From assembly GCF_025602895.1 (NCBI RefSeq), contig NW_026516218.1, forward strand, positions 682,001-746,000: a stretch of 64,000 nt of DNA, given 5' to 3'. Position 1 is the stretch's first letter. Each line of letters starts with the position of its first letter. This stretch comes from Polychytrium aggregatum (Eukaryota; Chytridiomycota; Chytridiomycetes; Polychytriales). Made by a program: the position numbers and the translations under genes. The notes beneath the pieces are model-generated. The model was not told where the DNA came from. It did not search any database and saw only the letters and a list, made by a program, of their open reading frames with translations. This document shows, in pieces, positions 13,454-23,992 of the stretch.

Positions 13454-15808
13454 ATGAGCAACCGAGGTTTTGCTGCTGCCCGTCCGGCTGCCACTGGAGC
13501 CACCCAGCGAGCATGGCAGTCAGAGTATCAGCGTGAGTTTACCTGGCGACGGCCCGATGCGCTTGCCCGTCCGGCGCCTGTCTTTGGCCAGCCGAATGCC
13601 GGTCTGGACGAGCCCGAGACTGTCCAGTTCGAGGGCCTTTCGCCCACGTTTCAGCCGCGGAAGCCCAAGTCGGTCGAGTTTGCCGTCGACGAGGGTCTGG
13701 CGCCGGGCGGCTCGTCGCTTGCTGCTTTCAAGTCCGGAGGCGGCCATGGCCCAAGTCTTCCAAGCCGGCCCGACGAGCCCGGCCGAGAACGAGCTGCCTA
13801 TTCTCCGTTAGAATCGGCTGGATTTCCAGGCTCGTCTGAAGCCACCGGCCAGTCTTTGGCGGCCGCCGGGGAGCTTTCCTCTGGGCTCGCTGGCAGACCC
13901 GCCTCCCAAGCCATCCACGACGACGACACGTCCTATTGGCGACATGGCGACGAAGAAGCTGGAGCTGCGGTCGCCCAGCCAACCTTCATGGACAAGGGCC
14001 TCCGTGGCAACGAGGTGGGATGCTGCGTAGATGCCTCACTTGACTCCCTTTGGGCCAGTCTGCGGGCATCAGGGAGGCCGTCGCAGTGTCGCAGGTGTTG
14101 CCGCCCTCTCGCTGCAAGCGCTTCGGCATGGTGGTGCCCGATGAGTCCTGCTGTGAGGCGCACCAAAGCTCATCCGTCTCTGACTCTTCCCAGCAGAGCC
14201 AAAGACATCTGGGCCAGCTGAGCGACGACCTGGGGAATATGCGCCTGGATGGCGGAGCCGAATCCAACTTTCTCCGGGAAATCGGCAGCACCGCCAGCCC
14301 CGGCCTCAATCCCAGCCTCGGTCCCAACACCAGCAACAACAGCAGCCATCCGTTCTCACGCTCTGACTACACTCAGACTGACGGCAATCCAAGCATATAC
14401 ACGAATGGGAGAAAAGGTCGCTCGGCGCATCCGACCGACCATCCCGAGAGACGTCGACAGCCACCGAGTTCGGCCCAGACACAGCCGAAGCACCCAAGCG
14501 ATCCAAGTAAGCGCATGGCAGCTGGTGTTGACGGATGTGATGCGATCCAACCGAGCATCCAGCCCAGCCGGATCGAGGCTGATCTGCTTCTAGACCAGAC
14601 CGCTGGACTGCAGCCGGCGGAAAGCACTCACTCGCACGGCGCACCCTTTCTTCCTACCTCCACTTTCACTTCCAGGCAACTGGGTCACATCCTCACAGAG
14701 ACAGAACATCCGAGCCGGCGATCTGCGGCCGCACTCGGCGGGACCGCGGCCGCAAGAAAGCACCGAGACAACGCTGACGGCCGAGCGTCCTGGGTCGCCA
14801 ACGAGGCCGCATCCTCTGAGACCAGCCAATGCCTGGGGCATACCGGAGGATGAAGGCACGACTCTGTCGGCCAGACGCACCGCTCACTCCTCAACGGAAC
14901 CCCGAGAGCATCCAGTGCCGACAATGCCCGTGAACCCACAGCACAGTCTCGCCGTCCATTCCCCTCGGGTTGCTATGACCCAGCCCTACAGCAGCCAGGG
15001 TGCACAGGAGCAGTACCACCAGCGCGCCGTCGATGCACTCAAGCGGTACTCCGAGGCCAAGCACACTGTCGAGATCCTTCAGAATCGATTCCAGACCGAA
15101 TACCAGCGCGAGTTCACAATATGGCCCAAGACCAAGCTGAAGCCCGGCGACATCCTGCCCGACGCGAACGAGCCGCCTGTCTCGATGGTTACGCCGCGGG
15201 CCGGGCTCAAGTCGCCGTTCTCTGGCGGCATATCTCTCACCGACGGCTCCGAGGACGCAAAGCTGGCCAACGAGCGGGGGGGTGCACGCGGGTCTACCCA
15301 CGGCCGCTCCAGCGGCCCGGCTGTTGCCCAGGGAGTCAAGAGTGTGTCGTTTGCCTCGCCGCTCGAGCTGACGCATCCGTCAGAGGGATTTGTGGCTCGG
15401 GACAGCCGGTCGCCAGACTCGGCCGGCCCCTCCCCAAGCCCCGGTGAGGGCGAGTATTCGGCCAGGCCGCGCCAGGCCAACTACCAGGCCTACCAAGTGC
15501 CCAGGACTGTCCGAGATGATCTCCACAAGAACTTTCTCAGCAACGGCAAGCGGCACTATCCGTACCGCAAGGACGAGATCCAGATGCAGCTCGAGGACAT
15601 CAGGATCGAGTATCCGGTCAGTGAAGATGAGCCGACCAGCGCCCGACCTGAAACAACGCCCGACGGATGGCGGGGGCGCATCCTCACTCCCAAGTTCGAG
15701 CCGCCAACAACCTATCACCTGGCACAGGACCTGCTGCAACGGGCTCGTGAGCGCAACTTGGAGCTCAAGGTCTCTGGAGTTCAAGCGCGCACAGGACTCA
15801 GAACATGA
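13454..15808 (+). CDS. MDM1-like centriolar microtubule-binding protein
   Basis: Three exons, 13454-14014, 14059-14506 and 14676-15808, give about 713 residues. Two copies of the MDM1 repeat core are present: QSEYQREFTWRRP near the N-terminus and QTEYQREFTIWPKT in exon 3. Each is followed by a basic/Pro stretch and an aromatic-poor linker. Animal MDM1 carries several SEYxRxFxWK motifs that bind microtubules and localises to centrioles, where it restrains duplication. The rest is Ser/Pro/Gln-rich and probably disordered, apart from a short conserved-looking C-terminus (HLAQDLLQRARERNLELK). The first intron is only 44 nt and the middle exon is low-complexity, so exon 2 limits are less certain than the motif-bearing exons. 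The start is the first ATG before the first motif. Confidence 0.75.
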
Positions 15809-16993
15809 CCTGGGCCAAGATGCCATCGTTCAATGCCGTGGTCTGAGCCCCAGCACTGCTTGTACACGACCGAGGAAGGATGCAAGACCCGAGTATTCGA
15901 CCTGGATCTGGGCCACCTCCAGATCGTAAACCGCCAACGGGTTAGCAGGACGGAAGAGCAAACTGACGCATACGACCATCATCCCCTCCCCCCCCCTCTC
16001 CTCCCCCCAAATGCATCATCGTCAACAAAGCAGTGTCTATTTCTTATTTCAACTACCATAACGGACTGTCCTTCAATTTTTTCCATCCGAGCAAAAGGGA
16101 GCGAGACCGCATTCAGAACCACCACCACCACCACCACCGTCGCCGCCCCCCGGCAAATAGAAGAATGGCGGCAAGGCGGGTGTCGAGCGATGGGAAGGAG
16201 AGCGAGGCAGAGAAGGACGGGCCGTGCACAGGCCTCCAAACGATAGCGATTCTTGGCAGACTCGGCTCGAGACAAATAGCGAGATTCGAGACTCAATGCA
16301 TCCGACTTGGCCCTTGCGCTCCACCACCGTCGCGTTACATAAATACATAGAAATCAACTCAAGTAGGGAGGGGGGAAATAGATAAGCGAGTGCACACTCT
16401 CGCCAGGGAGCTCCGTCGCGCAATGGCAGGCGATTCGATCGCTGTATCAATTCCCGACGCGGAACTGGTGGATGGCGTTGCTCTTGGACGCATGAGAATA
16501 GCAGCACGGTCGTGTTCAAACGGAAGGACATGTTCATGTCGTGAACGCTGAGGTTGAAAGGTACGGCATAGTTACGCATTGTTCGCCGAGCTGACCAACC
16601 CTTTGCTGTACGAGGGACGGCGGTGCCGCGTGTGCTATATCGATGAGAAGTATTCTTTGGATCTATAGCGGATATTGGAGAGGCGAGAGGATCACAGCGA
16701 AGGAGGAGTATGGGTTTGGCGAGAGTCCAAGGGGAGAGAAAGAGAGTATGCAAAACAAAGTGATATGAATATATGTGTACATGTGGAGTGGGAGGAGGGA
16801 AGGCATGCATGTTGGCAACCGAAAATAGAGTCAAAAAAACAAGCTTGGAGACCGCCTGGAGGCAAGTGATCAGTTACAGTAGTGGCGGAAGGGGGGGGTG
16901 TCAAGACCTCGGCAATCGTGTCCCTTGTATCAAAAGGGGTGGAGTGGTGAAGAGTTGATGGTGGAGGGAGGGACAGATCGGGCGGCGCGCGAC
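15809..16993. other. Convergent intergenic, MDM1-like to MHR regulator
   Basis: 3' flanks of two convergent genes. The sequence is visibly more AT-rich than coding DNA, with runs such as CACCACCACCACCACC near 16120 and C-runs near 15990. No gene or RNA is supportable. Transcription terminators for both genes should lie here, but fungal signals are too loose to place. Confidence 0.6.
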
Positions 16994-19900
16994 TCAAGGC
17001 TCAGATGGGGCGGTCAGCTTCAGATAGCGCCGTGGCAAAAACGGGCCGAGAGCAGAATCGTTTGTGCCGCTGTAAGCGCTGCGGTAGTGCGTGATGGCCC
17101 ATCGCAAGTCCGAGTGGTGGCTGCCGGCTCTCGGCTCAGGGGCATCGTGGCCGCAGCCGCCATCGTCGGCACTCGAGATCTTGGTGGTGCCTTCGGTGGG
17201 AACAACGCTGTCTCCAGAGACCTCGAGCCGGAAAAAGGTTTCGGTGCTGAAATCGTAGTTGATGTACAGGGATTGGTGGACGAACGATTTGCACGGGCCG
17301 ATGGTGACCGTCAGCAGCACATATCGGTTCAGAAAGCTCGTGATGGCCTCATCGATGTCGCTGGTAGAATCGTGATAGTAGCGGTGCACCCGCCTCATCT
17401 GGGTATCGGTGATGTTGTGCTGGATTGGCACGCCAGCCCACATGGAGACGTAGCAGACCTGAGGGAAGGGCGATGCCACGTGTGCAGAGTGAGCCACGAC
17501 GCGGCAAAAAGTCGGAATACGTCAGGAAGGGATGCATGCAGTGCGCGTGCTTGGCGGTGTGCCGAGCGAAGGGCCTTACATTTGCCCAGATGAACATGAA
17601 ACACATGGCGTCTGTGAGGATATTGACTCGGACGTAGGCTTGGTCGGTCAAAAACATCAGCTGCACCACGCTCTCGTAGTTTTCCCGGGCTTCTTGACAG
17701 CGAATGAATCCTTCGAGCGTCTGGGGCTTCTTGGATGGGTGGTCCCAGAGGTCTGCGGTTGAGGGGAGCAATTGCGGATTGGATGGGAGTCAGCGGGCGG
17801 AGGATAGTCCGGATGAGGAGCAGAGATCAAGTGCATCATGTGGTTCTGGACCGTAGAGCCCGTGGCAACGGTACGACAGCTCCAAGTAGGACGCACGTGG
17901 ATTTCGGCGTGAAGCACAGCTGGAATAGAAACACGATAACAGGTCGCATGGCGGCAGTGAAAAAAACAGCTACCCACCCATGATCATGGCCGGGTAGTAG
18001 ACCGTCATGAGAACGCCGTAAAAGATGACGTGGAGCGACAGGATGTCGGTGATGCTGCTTCCGCCCAGGATCGGCTGCTGTTTCGTCGCTGTCGGCTGCC
18101 ACGCAGCCGAGAACGAGACCAAGTCCTTCATCCACATGGGCAGGTTGCCGTACCACACCCACAGCTTGCGGATGGCGCTGGTCTTCCAGCTCTGATACTC
18201 CGCGACCAGATTCCACCTGGAGCTGCCGGGCCCGTCGTGTTTGGTGAGCGGGCCATCGTTGTAGACGGGCAGGAATTTTGCTGCTTGGTGGTACACTTTT
18301 GTAAGAAACAGCCGGCCTCTGGCCACAATCGGGACAATGTCGTCGGTGAGACGGAGCAGCTGGAATCGGCCGTTGGACACCAGGGTTGCGTCTTGACTGG
18401 AGACCCAGTATGCTTCCCGACTGGGATACAGCGATATGGGGAATGTCCGCGCATGCGAGTACTGAAAGTACGGCAACGCCTTGATTTTGTACTCGAGAAA
18501 CTCGCAGTGGTGCCATATCCGCCGCATGCTCTCTTCCTCCTCCCAGAGAGTGGGGTTGGTCGAAAAGTCGTCGGCTTGCTCCTTCCGCAGAAGCATAGGG
18601 ATCTTCATTGCCACCGCCATGCGTGTCGCCGCATCCAGGAATCGCAAGGCAATGGCGACTGACGGGAGAGTTCATCATAGGCCAAGACGTGGGCGGGACA
18701 GTCAGAAACAATCCAGTTTGGCAGCGAGCGCTCAATCGATGAGCCAGACAGGGTGGAACTCACCACTTTCCGACACTATCGGACGTTGTCGACGGGGATA
18801 AGCGGTATGGATGGAATGAATGTCATTGATGGGGCGAGCGAAGGGGCCAGAGAAAGCAGAGAGTCGGGTGAGCGAGTCGATTTGACGGCGAGTCCGATAG
18901 CGTCCGACACAGCGGGTGATACTTGCGGTTTGTATAGTGCGCCAGAAGGACGAGGGTCTGTAGAGCTGCAATGCTGGGATGGTCGAGCTCAAAGGAAACG
19001 AGCGAGCGGGCCTTTTGATAATAGTGCGTCCGATAGTTGACCGAGAGGGCTGTTGCCGAATCCAAGGCAGGCTTGGCCGTCCAGATATAGGCGTGCTCGC
19101 TATGCCACATGCCAAAGGCAATCATGATGGCGACGAGATGGTCCGGTAACCGGGCGAGGAGGTCCGCGACAGGACGCCTCTTGGTGAGCCCGCATGGCAT
19201 GTACCGATGTGTCGTATACTGTAGAATATATCGTGTCAACCGGGTTCCAGCGTGAGACGGGCGACAGACGGGCGACAGACGGCATTGGTAACCAGCAGCC
19301 AGCAACTAAGATCTGGCATCCAGCAACTCAGGGACCCGTTGACTGTCTGCCGAACCCACTCGGATCGCAACAGCAAGAGAGGCCGACAAACGTGCGTACA
19401 TCAAAAAAGCAGTCTATCAGCAACGACTCGCTCTTGAGGTCCAGGATGTACGGTGAGCTGCCGGGGAGCCATATGGGCCATGACGCCGACAGGGAGATGT
19501 AGGCGGCGTCTCGCTGGGGCGGCTGACTTGAACGGCCAGAGGATGCAGCGGCTTTTGCTTTGGCGGCGGCCTTGGCCTCTGCCCTTCGTTTGCGGGACTC
19601 TCTCCGGTGCTGGACATCAATCCTTCGCAGTTGGGACTCCAGGCGGGTGATTTGGGACGAAAGCAGCCGCCGATACCTGTGGCGAGAACAAGGGCTCGAG
19701 CGTGAGCACGCACCGGGTGCCATGACTCGGCGACGATCGTCGGGAAGGCGGGCCTCGAATCCCGAGGAGCCGGATGACGGGCGGATCGGGAGACGACATG
19801 GACAGGCGCAAGTTGAGCATGCACAGACGGGCGACGCAGCCACTGATATCGCAGCCGGGACACTCACCCGCGATGATGGTGCGACTGCGACCTCAGTCTG

Positions 19901-20079
19901 TTCAGAAGAGGGTTGTCCGACGGCAGCAGAGGATCGCTGGCCTCGGAGGAGTCGGCCGGAGAGGGCAGCGAGGCCATGCGCGGCGAGTCGGCGGCTGGAG
20001 CATCGGCCAGGGCGGCCGACGCTGTGGAATGCGACGACAACGACGACACGGACGACGGGGATGATCGGGAGTGCAGCAT
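16994..20079 (-). CDS. Fungal-specific transcription-factor (MHR) domain protein without visible zinc cluster
   Basis: Multi-exon leftward gene: exon 1 20079-19868, exon 2 19676-19400, exon 3 19218-18923, a large exon from about 18680 to 17978, one starting at 17919, one ending at 17580, and a last exon 17458-16994. Joins around 18923/18680 and 17850/17750 are uncertain. After a Ser-rich N-terminus come a short coiled coil (SSQITRLESQLRRI), a basic Ala/Lys stretch and the middle-homology region (LLIDCFFD, LLARLPDHLVAIMIAFGMW, HPSIAALQTLVLLAHYTNR, FLDAATRMAVAMKIPML). This MHR (PF04082-like) layout is that of Zn2Cys6 regulators. I find no C-x2-C-x6-C cluster in any frame upstream of the coiled coil. 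Nuclear regulator of unknown targets, possibly acting with a partner. Confidence 0.7.
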
Positions 20080-20874
20080 TGGCGCTGGGTGAGCTCGGAG
20101 GCCGTGGGGCCAGGCGTTCGGGGCGACCTGGGACGGAGACCAGGCCGGTGGGATGGGATAAGACGGGATGGGATGGGTATGATGGCTGGCTGGGTTGGTT
20201 GGGCGAGCAGATGGACGCCGCTGGGTGCCGACGGACGAGGCACAGACGAGCAGTGCCGAGAGCCAGCGAGAGGCGAGGCGCGGTACAGACGAGAAGATTC
20301 GACGAGGCGGGGACACTGTCTGTGTGCGCGGCAAGCTGCGGGCAAGCTGCGGCGCCTGTATCCGGTGGGTGCGTGTGTGTGTGGCCCGCGGCGCTGTCTG
20401 TGTACACCGCGCCGAGCGTGTGTGCGCGGCCGGCGCCGTTGTGTGTGTGCGGACATGCCGTTGCACAGGCTGGGTCCGCTGCGCTGTGCGACCGCCGGCG
20501 GGGCGCCGCCGATTGGTCCGCGCTTGCTATTTCCGGCCCCGTGCCTTGGGCACTGGTTCCTGTTGCGCGGCCGCGCCGGTTTATCCGCCCAATCAGCGTG
20601 CGGCCGCACCCACGGCCGCGCATCCGCCCCGGCTCCGAGCGAGCGACTTTGCACCTCCTCCCGGTTTCGGTCTGGCTTTCGGTCTGGCTTTCAGTTTGGC
20701 GCGTTCATGAGCCCTCGCTGCCTGCCCAATCCTTCGATCTGCTGAGCGTCTGCTTCAGTCCAACTGCTCCATCCCGAATCCGCTTCAGCTCAGCCTGCTC
20801 CATTCCCTCGGATCTGCACCACTCCCCTCGGATCTGGCCCAGCTCTCCAGCCCGACCAAGGCCTGCTTATCGAC
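20080..20874. other. Divergent promoter region, MHR regulator / unknown gene
   Basis: About 800 bp shared upstream region, GC-rich with CpG-rich and (GTGTGT)-type stretches. Long frames on both strands are biased in composition (Arg/Ala/His/Thr) and lack domains. They are treated as chance. Confidence 0.55.
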
Positions 20875-21801
20875 ATGTTCAGCTCGCCAACCCGGAACAA
20901 GGGCCTCCGAGGCCTCGATGTCGCCAGCCTATCGCCGTCGCCTTCGTTGGAGGACTCGCCTTCGCCAAAGCCCTCCCGCAAGCGCAAATCCACAGCGCCA
21001 TCGATAACGCTATCGTCCCGAGCACCAGTCTTCCACGATCCCTGGCTGTCGCCTCCACCACCACTTCCTCCCAGCCGCTTCCCCGAGTGGGTGCCCGGGG
21101 CTCCAAAGTCTATGAGCTCTCTCTCGAGCCGCTTCAAGTGCCCGCAGACCACTGTCCCGCGCCCGGCTGCAGACTCTTCTGCGTCTGCCGCCAAATCCCC
21201 GCTGCCCATTACCGCCAGCGTTCAAAGGACCTTTAGGAAAATTGCCAGCCTTGCCCATCCCCGCCGGTCGGTTCCTGCACATGCCTCGCCGACCTCGCGG
21301 ACGTCGCGGAAGGCCCCAGAATTCTACGGCCGGCGGCATGAGCCGCACCGCGACGACATTGTCGAGGGCACTCAGTCCTCGTGTGCCTCAGCAGCCCATG
21401 CGAGCGTCCCTGTTGCTGCCGACCCTATTGCCGACGTTGTCTCGGAGACCTATCCGGCAGTTGATCTGGCGCCACTGTTTCGGAAGGCTCAGGAGGGCGC
21501 CGGCGACGAGGACGACGAGAACGAGCCCATCCTCTCGTATCAGAGCGGCGCCAGCGGCGGCCCAACTCCAAAATCACATCGACGAACCAAGCGACGACTG
21601 GTCACCCCCAGCCGCTCACCCTTCCTGAGGCGGTCGGGGCCGCGGCCCTCGGCCTTTTCGGCCACGCCGCTTCAGTTTTGTTCCGAGCCCGACGAGCTGC
21701 CGCTTCCGAGCGCAACGATTCCTCCATCAAAATATGCAAGGTACTCCAAGCGCCTCACACTGGTGTCGACGCCAACGAAGCGCCGGCCGCCCACGGCATG
21801 A
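20875..21801 (+). CDS. Unidentified basic Ser/Pro-rich protein
   Basis: Single-exon frame of 308 residues from ATG 20875. It is Ser/Pro/Arg-rich with many proline-directed sites (SPSPSLEDSPSPKPSRKRK, TPSRSPFLRRS, VSTPTKRRPPT) and several bipartite-NLS-like basic clusters. One acidic patch (EGAGDEDDENEP) lies around residue 210. No folded domain is recognisable. The composition suggests a nuclear, CDK-phosphorylated disordered protein, which is inference only. It is transcribed divergently from the MHR regulator. Absence of introns is unusual for this window, but the frame is clean and starts with a plausible ATG. Confidence 0.6.
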   Translation: MFSSPTRNKGLRGLDVASLSPSPSLEDSPSPKPSRKRKSTAPSITLSSRAPVFHDPWLSPPPPLPPSRFPEWVPGAPKSMSSLSSRFKCPQTTVPRPAADSSASAAKSPLPITASVQRTFRKIASLAHPRRSVPAHASPTSRTSRKAPEFYGRRHEPHRDDIVEGTQSSCASAAHASVPVAADPIADVVSETYPAVDLAPLFRKAQEGAGDEDDENEPILSYQSGASGGPTPKSHRRTKRRLVTPSRSPFLRRSGPRPSAFSATPLQFCSEPDELPLPSATIPPSKYARYSKRLTLVSTPTKRRPPTA

Positions 21802-22220
21802 TGCTGGCTTGCTGGCTCGCTGGCTGGGTTGCTGGTCCGCGAATAGGCGAGGCGATGCGATGCACGACGGCGGTATCGCCATGGAACTGGTTCGGACGAG
21901 TGCGACGACTCGGTCAAGCAGCGCCCAATAAATAGTTCGCCGTCATTTTTGCAAGCCCGACAGCGAACCCTTGCACATGCAACCGCATCGCATCGAATCA
22001 GACTGGATCGGACCGGACCGGATGCCGTTGGATTGGATTGGATGCCATTGGATTGGATTGGATGCCATTGGATGGGACGCCATTGGATGGGATGTCACTG
22101 GATTGGAATCGATCGGATCGCGTGGCACTCCATCAAACCGCATCGGATCGCATCGGATCGCATCGTGCCGCTGAGAGCCGGCCCTGCGGAAACGACGGCG
22201 ACGATCAAGAGCACGTCCGC
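21802..22220. other. Convergent intergenic with degenerate GGATTGGAT repeats
   Basis: Between the unknown (+) gene and the PIG-M gene (-). From about 22010 to 22165 it holds imperfect arrays of GGATTGGATGCCATT-type units followed by (GCATCGGATC)n. Otherwise no feature. Confidence 0.7.
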
Positions 22221-23928
22221 CTAGAGACGCTTTTGCTTCGAATCCGATGGCACTGGAGCAGCAAAAGCCCTGACATTGTCGTGAAAGTACACAACGCTGA
22301 CCGTGATGGCGATGTTGATGAGGAAAAATGCAAGACTTGCCGCCCAGAGCTGCCGATAGGTTTCGATTCCCAGGTGCTCGAGCTGAAAGGCAAACAGCAG
22401 CCACGCAGCCTGGACCGACGACGATGACGAGTAAGCAGAGGACGAGAAAACGGATGAGGGTGATTGTTGGGGGTAACGCAATGAGGATCCAGAGTCTGAT
22501 GGATCGAGTGCAATAGAGTGCAACCGAATGCCACCGAGTGCAACCGAATGCCACCAAGTGCAACCGAATGCCACCAAGTGCAACCGAATGCAATCAAGCG
22601 CTTCCACGAACCTGGCCAAGAACCCACATCACAAGGAGCCCCAAACCCAGCTTCCACTGGTCGCGGATGAGTCGGTTGCGGGCGAGCAACACAGGCAAGA
22701 AGCACAGATACCACACAAAGTACTGAGCATGCCAAGATGCAAGGTAGTCCAATCGGTCAGCATCATGGTTGGCTCCCAGACAGCGACGGGACTACAAGGG
22801 TGGGCCGCTCTGTCCTCGCCACAGCCTGCTGGCGAGCATCTCTGCCCCATTCTGCGATGCCCATACCTGCGAGGTGCAGACCTTGTTCCAGGCGACAAAC
22901 ACAAATGTCTGCGCCCAGCAAGCCAGCACCAGATTTCTGCGCCCCAGGCGAAATCCGATCCAGATGGCAAGGGCGAGTTGCGGCACAAACGCAAAGAGGG
23001 AGAGAAGCTCCATCAGCCGCTCGAACCCCGATTCAGGCACGACTTGTTTCGACGCCTGCGCGCTCGCGAGATAGAGCGGATAAAAGTAGATGGAAAAGTT
23101 GTGCCGGTGGTCGGTGCGGGTGAAGTGGTAGGTGAATGCCTCGGCCAAGAAGCTGTGGCCGTACTGCAGATATGCAGCGACGTTGAGGACCATGAAAGAC
23201 AGGATCGAGACGAGGGTGAACTGGATATGCTGCCACGAGAGAAAGGGCTGGATCCGGCGCCGGATGCCAGCGACGCTGAAGATGGGAGCCGTGTCGACTT
23301 GGGCTGAGGGGGTCGCCATGGCGCTAAGGAAAGCCGAGCCGTAGATGAACGGGTAGATCTTGAAGTGGACGGCCAGGCCGAGAAGCACCGCCGAGAGGAT
23401 CCGGCGGCGGGTCTGGAAGGCATAGAGAGTGGCAAGGACCAGTGCGGCCATGATGGCCTCACACGAGCCGCGGGCCGAAATGACGAGGACGACGGGGTTG
23501 AGTGCCCATGCGACGCAGACGAGCGTTGTGATGGCTGAGGAGGCCGGCTTGCGGGGAGCGGGCGACTTGGCCTGCTCGGCAGACGGTTCGACAGATGGTT
23601 CGGCAGATGGGTCGGCGGTATGGAGGGCAACGAGCAGCGCCGCGACCAGGACGGAGGCCGCCGAAAACAGGACCTTGCCAAAGGACGGAAAGTAGACGAT
23701 CGGGGTCAGGATTTGCGCCAACAGGGGGGAGTATCGATAGGTCTGGCGTTCGTAGGGCGATCGTCCGCCATGCACGAGAGCGGCGGCGTCGCTAAAGACG
23801 GCATAGTCGATGTCGGTGAAGGGAAGCGAGGCGTGCTTGTCCTGGTAGAGGCCATAGGCAATAAAGAGCACATGTGCGAGGGCAGACAGCAGCGCTATCG
23901 ATGCGACCGGGGAGCGGGAGAGCAGCAT
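22221..23928 (-). CDS. GPI14: GPI mannosyltransferase 1 (PIG-M / GPI14)
   Basis: Three exons, 23928-22867, 22722-22612 and 22409-22221, give 453 residues. Lumenal DxD is FTDIDY (Asp39, Asp41), followed by VFSDAAALVHGGRSPYER and TYRYSPLLA, the GT50 signature. Many hydrophobic segments follow, then HFKIYPFIYG and VAWNKVCTSQ. Exon 2 gives YFVWYLCFLP, a hallmark of the family. It adds the first mannose to GlcN-(acyl)PI from dolichol-P-mannose in the ER during GPI-anchor synthesis, with a PIG-X/Pbn1-type partner. The start is the first ATG, just before the first transmembrane helix. The frame stays open further upstream through a 12-bp repeat but has only non-ATG starts there. Intron 2 carries a 20-bp tandem repeat. 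Confidence 0.93.
22511..22600. repeat. 20-bp tandem repeat in PIG-M intron 2
   Basis: About four copies of CAACCGAATGCCACCAAGTG with a few changes, within the intron 22410-22611 of the leftward gene. Confidence 0.92.
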
Positions 23929-23936
23929 GGGAGGCA

Positions 23937-23992
23937 GAAGCGATGCCGAAAGCGATGCCGAAAGCGATGCCGAAAGCGATGCCGAAAGCGAT
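23937..23992. repeat. 12-bp tandem repeat (GCCGAAAGCGAT)n upstream of PIG-M ATG
   Basis: About four and a half copies immediately 5' of the PIG-M start codon. The array is open in the PIG-M frame, where it would read as Ser-Ala-Ser-Leu repeats. Confidence 0.93.

Noticed and set aside
19328-20623. 431-codon leftward ORF
   Set aside because: Only its last part (coiled coil and LLIDCFFD) is real, as exon 2 of the MHR gene. The upstream part crosses the intron 19677-19867 and biased promoter DNA. Its Cys-rich bit (CACSTCACPC) does not fit the Zn2Cys6 spacing.
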